Below are positions 14,101-26,100 of a stretch of 64,000 nt of DNA, in pieces. Numbering within the stretch: position 1 is the first letter of the stretch; each line of letters starts with the position of its first letter. The DNA is from Argopecten irradians (lineage: Eukaryota; Mollusca; Bivalvia; Pectinida; Pectinidae). The notes under the pieces are model-generated. The model was not told where the DNA came from, made no database searches, and was given only the letters and a program-made list of their open reading frames with translations. Made by a program: the position numbers and the translations under genes. Where the stretch lies: positions 26,563,695 through 26,627,694 of the forward strand of contig NC_091143.1 of assembly GCF_041381155.1 (NCBI RefSeq). The letters are read 5' to 3'.

Positions 14101-17100
14101 AATGCGTTTCTGATTTAATCATAAACACGGCGTGCGGAACGGATCATTCAACGGCTGGATCCTTATGCTACAATGACACTGGTACGTTGTGATAGAGACT
14201 GATACATCTTCTATAACTATCTCCTTCTGTCACGTCGTAGTTCTGAATTAATATGGAGGCTGTCTTATAATCAAGCATATTTCTATTCTATATTTTGAAT
14301 ACTTATATAAATTGCTTTGGAAAATGTTCAGTTTTTAATTGTCTAAGACCTATCATCACGTGCAACATGATCATATTTTAAAGAAAGGCATGTTCTGGTA
14401 ACAATCACATATTGATGAAATTAAATATACATTCGATACTTTAAAAAAGTACATCTTAAAGGATGGGATAATTTCTTCAATAGCACCAACTGTAAATCTA
14501 GTCGATGGGAGTAAGCCAAGTGAAGGACGAGCGGAAGTGACGTATGCTGCACTTCCGGGGACTATATGTGATAATGGTTGGTCAGCCAGTGATGCGAATG
14601 TGTTATGTAAGCAGATGGGGTATCCCCATGGTACGCCAGACGTAAATGTAAGCAACATGTACATTGAACAGCGTGACACTTAAATGCAGATAGAAGAACA
14701 GTACATTCTATTTTTTTACCCCTGCATTTATTTGTAAATATTGTTTCATGGTATTTAATCTAAACGAAGCACTTTTGTGAAATGTTATAAATAGTTCTGC
14801 ACCTAAAAATGTATTACATATCTGATGAATTATACTACGATACAATGAAAAAATACTTCCCTAAATGTTTTTAATTGCTTTTATTTCAGAATAAGATTAT
14901 GAATAATATATAGCCGTGCTAAGCAAAATCGAAGGAATATTAATCATTGATAAGTAAATACAATGTAGCAATCCTAAAATAATTTATCTCTCTTCCATCA
15001 AACAATTATCCTCTAACGTTTTTGCTACTCAGTCCAATATTTTATGAATCTCTTTATTTTTAAAGTCGCATTTCGGCCCGGGGGTAGGACCTGTCTACCT
15101 CGATCAACTCGCCTGTGACGGAACTGAGTCCAGCATTCTGGCATGTCCAAGTAAAGGCTGGAATAGAACCACGTTTGGTTGCGACGAACATAAAGATGAC
15201 GCCGGGGTCACGTGTTTCCCTTGGGGTGCGCGTCATTGTAGCATTTCACAAATACTGTTTAAAAGCATCAGTAATAAATATCTACATTTTCAAAAAATAT
15301 CGAGTTTCTTATTCCATTGAGTATCAATTAAGCTTGAGAAGCAGTTCACCTAATGCTCCTTGTTTAATGTGGCATTAATCAAGAGTTATTACAACGGATT
15401 GACTTAAAAACTCTTGGTTCCAAGTATATTGCATTTGATAAACGTGTATCGATACTGTCTGTCCTTTCATAACTAAGGCAGTGTTTTGTTCTATACGTGA
15501 ACTAAAAAGCAATCGAGTTATTTTCCTCTTATAACCAAAATATCATATTGTTTTCCAATAGGAATCATTTTAAACTCTATTTTTTTTTAAAAATGCGTCA
15601 TACTGACTATGCTATTTTATCATTTCTTTCAGCCCGCTTAGAGAATAGTCGATACTATGGCGCTCTGACGTTTTGGAGTGAGGAATCAACGACCTATACT
15701 ATAGTGTATGGTTTGGTGTGTGACGATGGTCATTTTGGAAATGTGGCAGCACATGTATTTTGTAAAGAACAAGGATTTCCATATGGTATTGCACTGAGAT
15801 GTTCATCATTTGGTAATACGGACAAGTCTTACGCGATATCAGAAGTTGACTGTGATGGGACAGAGACAACGTTAGCGGATTGTAAACACAGCAAAACAAC
15901 GTATTGTCCAACTAACGAATACATCAGTGTTGTATGTGCGTTATTCCTGATACCTTCTCCAAGTAAGTTTTTATAGCACTAATAATACCATTCTTAAGCA
16001 AATTTCAGCAAATTTCGTTAAGCATAGGCGTTTGGCATAACCTGTAGCAATTCAATTCAATTCAATTCAATTCTTTCAAAACAAACTTGTTTCATAATGC
16101 ATGTCTGTTTTAAACTTACATGTCTTAGCAGTATCCTAATTGTAGCTCCAGAAAAGCTGCGCTAGTGAACGATTGAGCTAACAATATTTTATGAACACAT
16201 TTGTATAGCCATAATCATTGTGTTCATTACTTTGGTAATGATCGTTTTTGCGCTATGTATTTGAGCCACGATAACTAGGGTCACATTATATTATCAATTT
16301 TATTTCAAAATGTATTGTGAATATTTATATTTAGACTATATAACGTTACAAATAAATATTGTCGTTCATTTTTGTATGAACGTTATCTAGACGCGAACAA
16401 ATACATTGACAGTGATTGAGATCGAAAGCGGCACTGATTTGGCAAATTCACAGATGTCCTTATTGCAAATTTTGCAAATTAACAAAGGTAAAAAATAATA
16501 TATATAAATTATTTGAATTTATGTAAATGTTTGAAACATGTAAGGGACACCCGAAAAAAGACAATGTTATTTACCGCAAAATCTGGATACTATAGGCTGT
16601 TATATTCAGTTCCTAGGGTAGTTTCAACCTTGAGTATATCATCAAATAAACATTAAATATGCTCCACCACCGACAAAGTATAAATGATGTAAATCATTTG
16701 AATAATAATTGGTGTTGAATCGTGTATATATATATGTCTAATTAACGCAAAAAATAATATAAAATAATTTCTATGCTTTTGGTGCATGCGCATAGTATTC
16801 GTTTAAAATTACATAAGTGGAAATATAACGCATAAATAACAATGCTTTTAGTATGTTTTCAAAGAATTTAAAAAAAAAGAAGTAATTAACGATACAATAA
16901 ATAATGTTATTACAAACAATATTTGTATATCAAAATATAGTTTATTGTATTTGTTTACATATCAAAATATAGTTTATTGTATTTGTTTACATTCTCAATT
17001 CGACTTTCTGATTGACCGAAGATTTTTCTTCATACTTCAATGAAGAAAACAACCGAAAGTAGCGTAAAACAACTTTATCGTGACGTCACAATATAGACGT

Positions 17101-20100
17101 CGACGTTTAACTTGCCATGTTGAATGTTAAGACTGAGTTTAATTAGGACAAAAATATTTTTTTTCTTATTTTTATAGCACGCGTAAAGTTACAAAAGCCT
17201 GACCATGGATATGTGTTGGTCTCTCATTTTAACCAGGACGGTTTTATTTGCTCCGAAGGATTTGATGACATCGACGCTACTGTGATTTGTAAAATGAACG
17301 GTTACATATACGGAGCTGAGTATAGGTATGATAGGGTATCAATAGATACAATGATATTTTATAATAAAGCGGAGATAACTAATACAATTTTGTATTCTAT
17401 CTTGAAGTGTTGTTAGTTTTCACGAAAACATTCCACATATATATATATGTTGGTGTAAGTAATATGTGTGGTAATAGTGATTTCTACTCTTGCTAAATGA
17501 TGTACTGATTGTGATGTCATTCGTTTTTGAAAAGAAAAAAAAAACTATCACAAAAACAAATTATGTACTTTATATGAGTTTTCGAGAAATCGACTTTTCT
17601 TCATACACACTAATGATTAATTAATATCTATCTTTACGAGTAGGTGTTTTAAGGTATACGCATACGGAATATATATTCCACAAGATACAGAGACGTTTAT
17701 AGAAAGTTAATACATATATTTCTGGTTCTTATAATGTACATATTTCATTTAGATTTTTTGCGAATAGGTAGCTATATATAAATGCTGATTACGAGATAGG
17801 ATTAAATATGAAAGTTTTGTTTTACGGAGTCTACTTATACAAAATTAAATTTATAAGACTGCTCAGTTGTAGTTTGGAATGCACCTTGTACTTTGACAGA
17901 CACCACACACAGACTGAGAAGTTAAGCAGTGTCTACAAGAATAATTTCCGTTGGCTATCTAATGTCCAGTGTAATTCTACGGCCACAACACTAGACGAAT
18001 GTGACCTTCATTGGGGTGAGACGTGTCCATGTGATTACAGAACTGTGGCCGGGGTGTTCTGTCTCGCACAACCAGGTATATTTTGTATACTGTATAACGA
18101 CCAATCAGCACCACTGTCTCTATAACGACCAATCAGCACCCCTGTCTCTATAACGACCAATCAGCACCCCTGTCTCTATAACGACCATTCAGCACCCCTG
18201 TCTCTATAACGACCATTCAGCACCCCTGTCTCTATAACGACCATTCAGCACCCCTGTCTCTATAAAGACCAATCAGCACCCCTGTCTCTATAACGACCAA
18301 TCAGCACCCCTGTCTCTATAACGACCAATCAGCACCCCTGTCTCTATAACGACCAATCAGCACCCCTGTCTCTATAACGACCATTCAGCACCCGTGTCTC
18401 TAAAACGACAAATCCACACCACTGTCTCTATAACGACCTATCAGCACCCCAGTCTCTATAACGACCAATCAGCACCCCTGTCTGTAAAAAGACCAATCAG
18501 CACTCTGTCTCTATAATGACCAATCATACCCTGTCTCTATAACGACAAATCAGCACCACTGTCTCTATAACGACCAATCAGCACCCCTGTCTGTATAAAG
18601 ACCAATCAACGCTCCTGTCTCTTCAACGACTATTCAGCACCCCTGTCTCTATAACGACAAATCAGCACTCCTGTCTCTATAATGACCAATCAGCACCACT
18701 GTCTCTATAACGACCAATCAGCACCCCTGTCTTATAAAGATGAATCAGCACCCGTGTCTCTATAACGACCATTCGGCACCCCTGTCTCTATAAAGACAAA
18801 TCAGCACCCTGTCTCTATAACGACCATTCAGCACCCGTGTCTCTATAACGACCAATCAGCACCACTGTCTCTATAAAGACCAATAACCACCCCTGTCTCT
18901 ATAAAGACCAATCAGCACCCCTGTATCTATAACGACCAATCAGCACCCCTGTCTCTATAATGACCAATCAGCACCCCTGTCTCTATAAAGACCAATCAGC
19001 ACCCCTGTGTCTATAACGACCAATCATCACCCTTGTCTCTATACGCGTTCCCCCTCTATTTATGGCCTTATAATGTCTATCTGTAATTAAAGTTGTATAT
19101 GACGTAATTTTTATACTATTGAATCAAGACTAGCTTTTAATATGTTATTCACCACCAAAAGTTACTAACATATTGAGAATAGCAATACTTTGAATGCATA
19201 GGGTTTAACTTAAGTACAAAGAAGATACGAAAATCATTTTGGCAGTACTGCCAAAAATCATTAAATTTATATTAACAGTGACGCTAAATGAGAACATATA
19301 CGTTTTCACGTTTTTACAGTGTTAATAGTAATTGTAAAATGATTTCTGCAGGTATTTGAATGATTTTCACAGCTTATATATTAAACCTTTTGGTTTATAA
19401 TAGAATACTGAAGAAAAAAATAATATGTAATTTTTTTCGCACAGTTACGGCACGTATATGTATGAAAAAGAGATAAATATGACTTTTTGGTGCCGAAATA
19501 GAAAATGTCTGTAAAATTACGATATCTACATCTATACTGTTTTCATCTATACTGTTTTCTTGTCGGTCCGGGTTTGTTATATTTTCGAATTAATATGGTA
19601 GTAATTAAAATCTAAGGAGTATAATAATTGAAAGATACCGTATCATGGAATGCCATTTTTCAAAAATGTAAATGTAAATTTATAAAACACAGCTACACCT
19701 TCGGTAGAACTAGAAGATGGGACATCTATGGAAGGCAGAGTTGTTGTAAAGGTCAACAAGGACATGAAAGGGTTGATATGTGGGGACTACTTTTCTCATA
19801 CCGAGGCGGATGTTTTATGTCGCCATATTGGTTACCGTAGTGGAATAGCATTAGACGCCGGCAGTCATGGTAATGGCGCAGGGACCTACTTTTTGGACGC
19901 CATGACATGTGAAGGGAACGAAACAAATTTTCTGGAATGTGCTTTAGAGCCTGACTATCAATTTGTATCATGTCGATCAGGTGCAGCGACTGTAAAATGT
20001 TATAATAACGGTAAGCAGTTTGATTTTTTTAAACAAACGGCCCAGTCCCATTAAACAAACGGCCCAGTCCCATTTGTCACATGTTTGGTTGCTAAGTAAG

Positions 20101-23100
20101 GCTTGAGATTCAGAAGAAAGAAATTAAAGACAAAACTCATCAAGTGATGATTCCTAATTTTCTACCTTTAATCTATAAGTGGAGAGCTAAGAAAGCTTAA
20201 TATTTATTCTGCCATCCTCAAAAAATAAATCCTTTTACGTCAATACACATGTTTTCATTTCGGATATGTTTACTGCACAACCTTTAGTATTTCGATATGC
20301 TTATTTTCCTATAACGAAAAGCTCAATATTATGATAAAAATAATCCAGAGCAATATAAATTCAACTTATTTACAATTCGTTACTTATATGAGTTGTTTAT
20401 AGGTATATTATAATCTACGAATAAAAATAAGATGCTATCTTGGAAGATAAATATTTTAATGTATAACTATCCCTATCAACTCGAGAACCTACATTGTAAG
20501 TACAGTTGCTTTCAAAAGGAATTTTCAAAGCTGTGTAAAATAAAATTTTGCGAGCATTGGCAGTAACGTTTTACGATCTTCAGAAATAACAATGATTAAC
20601 GATGAAGCGATGATGTGTGTCAATCAAGAGAATCCATTATCTTTATTGTATTGGACCTTGCAGATGAATAACGTATGTAATGTAATTAACGCAATTTGAA
20701 TATTAGCGATGCTTTGTGTGAACATGTGTCACAGCTCAAATGGTATTTTTCACTATCAAAAACAGGATCAACGATTGGTATTTTTTACAGTTTCAAAAGC
20801 ATTGGTTTACACCACTTACCACCATTGAAAAGTTGAAGCTTCTTTATTGCATAAAAATAAATTTGATCCCGAAAAAATACTATTTTGATAATATTAGCAT
20901 AAATTACTCCGAATAAACACCAATTGCTAAAACCCACATTATGGTCGGTGTTTGATCATCTTTAAAAAAAACAACATTTTTGTTTGTTATTTTTGCTTCT
21001 ATTTCTACTTCAAACATTGACATTTCTATAATACGAAAAATGTGAGTTTTATTTCACCAAAATTGTTCTTGTGTAGTATTTTGTATAGTATTTTAATGCT
21101 ACAAAGTATGGTTGTCGAATTATATGCAATGCAAAATTCTCGGTTAAATTGCCTACCCTTTTTACATGTATTTGCCCATGGACCCTATATGACTGTTTCA
21201 CTGTTAGGAACGGTACACAATTTTTGCGATTAAAAAAACATACTTATAAGCAACAGATAGACTGACATTGTTTGTTCTTTTATAGTCCGGCTTTCTGGCG
21301 GAGCGACGAACCCTCAATTTGGCAGAATTGAACTACATAACGGGCAGCGATGGGTGGCAGTTTGTGACACAAATTTCGACGACAGCGATGCGAAAGTGGT
21401 ATGCAAAGCGCTTGGCTTTTTGACGGGGCGAAGTCTGTGTTGCTCTACCTTTGGCCCTCAACCAATGGGTGTTGAGATAGAGGTTACAAACATGAATTGT
21501 GATGGGACGGAGAACAGACCACAGGACTGTGCATATGACTCATCGTATATGTGTCCAACAAAAAGATACGCATCTGTTCTGTGTTCATCGACGTCAACGG
21601 TGGAAGGTATTTTAGATCGTATGACATTCTGGTTCGTATTAGTTAGTATTGGATTGGTTATGGTAATTGCAGTTTTTATTCTTATTTAATAGAAATATCA
21701 ACATTTTAAGGCTAACTGAAGGAATTCAAACGTAGAGAAAACCGTTAATGAAGTGAAAAGAATTTTCTTTTTTTAATTAAGATGTTATACTGAATCATTG
21801 AAAAAAAATCATGAACTAAACGCATACAGATTTAGTTTCGAATATCGCCAATTAAAATATTAATGCAATGTCAAATTATTAAAAAATTAAATTAGAATAA
21901 TTAAAATAAACTATAGTTTTAAACGTGTAATCACTGTTATTTTTTAAAGGCTATACTAATTTGTTTCCTATCGATATTTTAGATGTAGCTGTACGACTAC
22001 GAGGAGACTCATTCTATGGTCCTGTTGAAGTCCGTCGCTATGGTTTATGGGGTTATGTGTGCGCGTCTGAATGGGATGATGCAGACGCTGAGGTCACATG
22101 CCGCACACTAGGATACCGGGCGGGAAAAGCCGTCAGAAATTACGTAACAGATGGAGAAGCCATCATACTTGGACACGTAAAATGTCGAGGAGTGGAACAA
22201 CACTTCGGAGACTGTATTCTAGACCTGTTCGGCGCAGATGCGGGATGTTACAAGAGAGAAGCTATAGCTGGTGTAATATGTATAAATACTACAGGTAAGA
22301 TATGTTAGTACAGTAAACATACATATTGAAAAGTAAATTTATGCAAGTTAATTTGCGTAAGATCCCTTGAGCTAAATAATTGTCTCGTTAATTGCTCTTC
22401 AGTAATGGTACCAATAAAGCAACCACGAAGTCATGAATTCATCATTACGTAATATTTAAAATCAGTCTTGTGACAAACAATAAATTATGCCATCTCATAC
22501 TCTCTACGCCAAGTCAGAAGGTAGATGTACATATGCAACATATTTTTCATAGAACACCAAATACACAGAATGACGCATAGTGCGTGAAAAAAAAGACTTG
22601 TGTGGCATTATCTTCTACTTGTGTTTTCTCAATATTTTCACTTCTAAACACCAGTAGTCGCGTTATATAATAATCTTACTTTTGACAGCATTTGCTACAC
22701 TTATTTTTCTTCCAATCACTACAAATTCACTTGAAGTAATATTTACAATTTATCTACAACACCTCACAATATGTACAGGATGACAAAACATACTTGATAC
22801 GGAATAAAACCCAAAATCCTAAGTAACTACTTTCTGCGCATCCACGATCCCAAATCGATATCCAACTTATCCAATTAAGTCCAAGCATCTAAACGGAATA
22901 TCTATAATTCCCCCGAAAAGCTTCTACACTATAAAAATAGTCCTGCCCCCAGTCAAACACTCCTGTATAAAATCCCGTAAAAAGCCAAAGTCTCAAAAAG
23001 CAAGTCTCGCTCTCAGCGAAACTATCTTATCAGGAAAGCACCTCAGTAAAATTCAGTTGAAAAGTCCCGGTCCCAGGGCCGCGGCCCTTTTGAAACCCCT

Positions 23101-26100
23101 TCACTAATAATCTCATGCTTAACCTATATCTAGAAACTACAAATATCGAATCTACCAGCATTTAAATTAAGGAACCCAAGTAAAGGCTTCAGGAATTCCT
23201 CTTATACTAAATATACTCTCGCGGTATCCAAAACGAGGCTAAATATACTCTCAAAGCAAAGCTTTATAAAAACTCCAATTGACCCCTAAAATAATTCTGT
23301 GAATTCCCTAAACTAAATATATACAATACCTTCTCTCTGAGAAGTAGGTCATCTGGGCTCAAATATGCATACAGGTTGCCTTGAGTTCAGCCTCACGTAC
23401 ATCCTATACACATGTACAATTCCTAATTAGTTACGGCTACTTAGGCAAGTGTCTAGTTTCCCTCAGACCCCATCTAGAATGGAACCGACCAATTTAACAC
23501 TCTTTTAATAAACATTTTACTCGGACAATAAAATCATAATCTAGATACAACGAAACCGATTTCCACCAAATGAATGAGCACCTGTTTACCATTTGAAATC
23601 GTAGCATTGGTTTAACTTTAAAATATTTGAATAGTAAGCTTTTTTTTTATTTGTATGTGGATCTGACGTAGTTTAGGTAAATTAAGGTGCACGTTAAGTA
23701 AACCGTTTCTATAATTGTTTTTTTTCTATTCAAAATAAACTCGAGATCTGTTTTTTTTTCATTTACAATTATATGTAAGTAATTCTATGCGTACCAATTA
23801 ACGCCTCCTATCCTCTTATAATTTCGGCCCACCTACCCATCTTCTTAAACCTAAGATTTTCATTTACCTTATACTTAATGTCAGGCTGAAAATAAGAAGG
23901 CTTGTCTAAATTTGGTTCTATTAAGTGCCCTCTTATCTATTAAATTTTTTCAAGGGCCCTGCGAGCTTAAAAAGTCGAATATGGTATAAAACAAAAATTC
24001 TCAATTTCAAAGTTGTATATGAAAAATCGAAAGTAATACATGTATCAGTCATCACATAAACTACATTCTCACCTTTTAATTGGGTAATGTTTTTTATAAT
24101 AACTAATTATTTCTTAATATCCTTCTTCAGATGCTTTAACTTTTCAAACACGAGGTACTGGAAAGGCATCCACTTTGTATATAAAGGCTGATGACCACAG
24201 TATCTTTATCGACAAATCCCAATTTGATGACAATGCCGCATCGCTGGTATGCCAGGAAATGGATCCAATGTATGTTGACGGATCCGTATTTGGTTTTGTT
24301 TCGCATATACCTGGCGTTGTAAACTTCCGGTGTTTGGGAAATGAAGATAACATCCTGAAATGTATTGGGGACTGGAACCCTACCGTAAAGGAAGCTGTGA
24401 CAATCACTTCTGTGAACTGTCACCGGGGAGGTACGTTAAGATCATTGTCCTGTCCCGCTTACGGATTTATAAGTGTATTAGGATAAGATTACGATGAGTA
24501 AATGAACAATCCCATCGCTATATTCGTAAGTTTTCATTGAAAGGAGATTTAAGTAATCTATGGCTTGAGGTTTGTGAGTTTGTTTCAGACATGTATAACA
24601 TACCTACACGTATATGTTTGATCAGCGCTTAAAAGATATCTTGTTTCAGTCAAAAAAGTGAAACTTTGATTCTTATATCATAGGTTATGAGTTTTTTTTC
24701 ATGATTCGGAGAGAATTGTCAGACTGTTTTGCAAAAACGATTTATGACTACAAAACTAAATTCTCGAATTTTAAAATGTTACGAATATAAGAAAAAAAGC
24801 CAAGAGAAAGTAGTGTGTTTTCTTAACTTCAGAAAGGTACTTCAAATGTAATAGGATATAAAGATATAACAGTACCTTTGGAACTACCCGACAATCTATT
24901 CAAATAATTCAGGAGCACATCATAGAGGATTTAGTCGATGGAGTATAAATATATATAGATTATTCAACGTAATGGTGATTTATAGAGCAATCAAATAAAT
25001 TGAATACATCTCTGTTTTCAGTAAAGCTTAGCAATGGTAGGACTCATTATGGTATCGTGGAGGTATACAAGAGTGGTTCCTGGGGGACCATTTGTGGTTC
25101 TACGTTCAGTCATGTTGATGCAGGTATATATGTTATGCCTCTTCTAGAAAATTAACAACAATAATTTATGGTCATAATTCCATTGTGTGCACAGATGATC
25201 TTACTTGAGTGCCTATGCAATATGAAATTTATTTAACGAGTTCAATACAAGCTCAGAGTAATAAACGAGTCTAATAAATTTCGTATTGCGTAGCCACGTT
25301 GTCTGTGAGATTCTATTCACAGTTAGCGCTACATTGCATTCAATTGCGTTCATAACATCTTTAACACAATCAAAGCACTGTTCAATCCATATGTTTACAT
25401 AATTTGTCTACTTTTGCATATTCGTCTTCAAATTTAAAGCGGTGTTGGTTGCCAAGTTGGGTAACTACTGTAGTCAGAATGACCGAAGATATAGTTCTGC
25501 TTGTTGACATTTTAGCTGCCATTTGATTGCATCTACGTTATGATAACTGTCAGATGTTTTTAAAGAGGTTTTGTGTTAGTTTCAAATTTTAATCCTTTAA
25601 ATTGAATAGATTCAATTAAAAAGGTTTGGGATAAACAAGGCGGAACGATTAAGTAACGCTAAAGGTTCGAATGGTAGTGTGCGATATTGATAGAATTGTC
25701 GTTGAAATCACCTATGCGCGGCTGAATGAATCCTAAAACTATCTTCAGATGTCCCGTATATTGGGATGAATCGAGTAACCGTACTGATGAAAACTATGAA
25801 TTCCCCCAACATTCTTGAGCAAATTTCCCGGTAGAGTCCCGTTCAGCATTTCATTTTGTTTTTTATTACCGTAACAATTCTTGAACACATATTCTATTTT
25901 GATGTCAAATGTACATTTGAGTTGGATCTAATAACAACTCTTACTATTGCTATTTTGAAATCTGTCAACTTCTCACGAAAACGTTCTCACATTTCATTGT
26001 AAAATTTTCTGCTCATTTCTTTCTATACTAACGAGAATTCTATATAGGGCAGTTGGTTTGTATTCATACGGCATTGCGGTTACCCTAAATTGAACGCAAT

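Noticed and set aside
18090-19045. Regular array resembling CRISPR spacing
   Set aside because: Units are head-to-tail with no distinct spacers, in a eukaryotic intron: a minisatellite.
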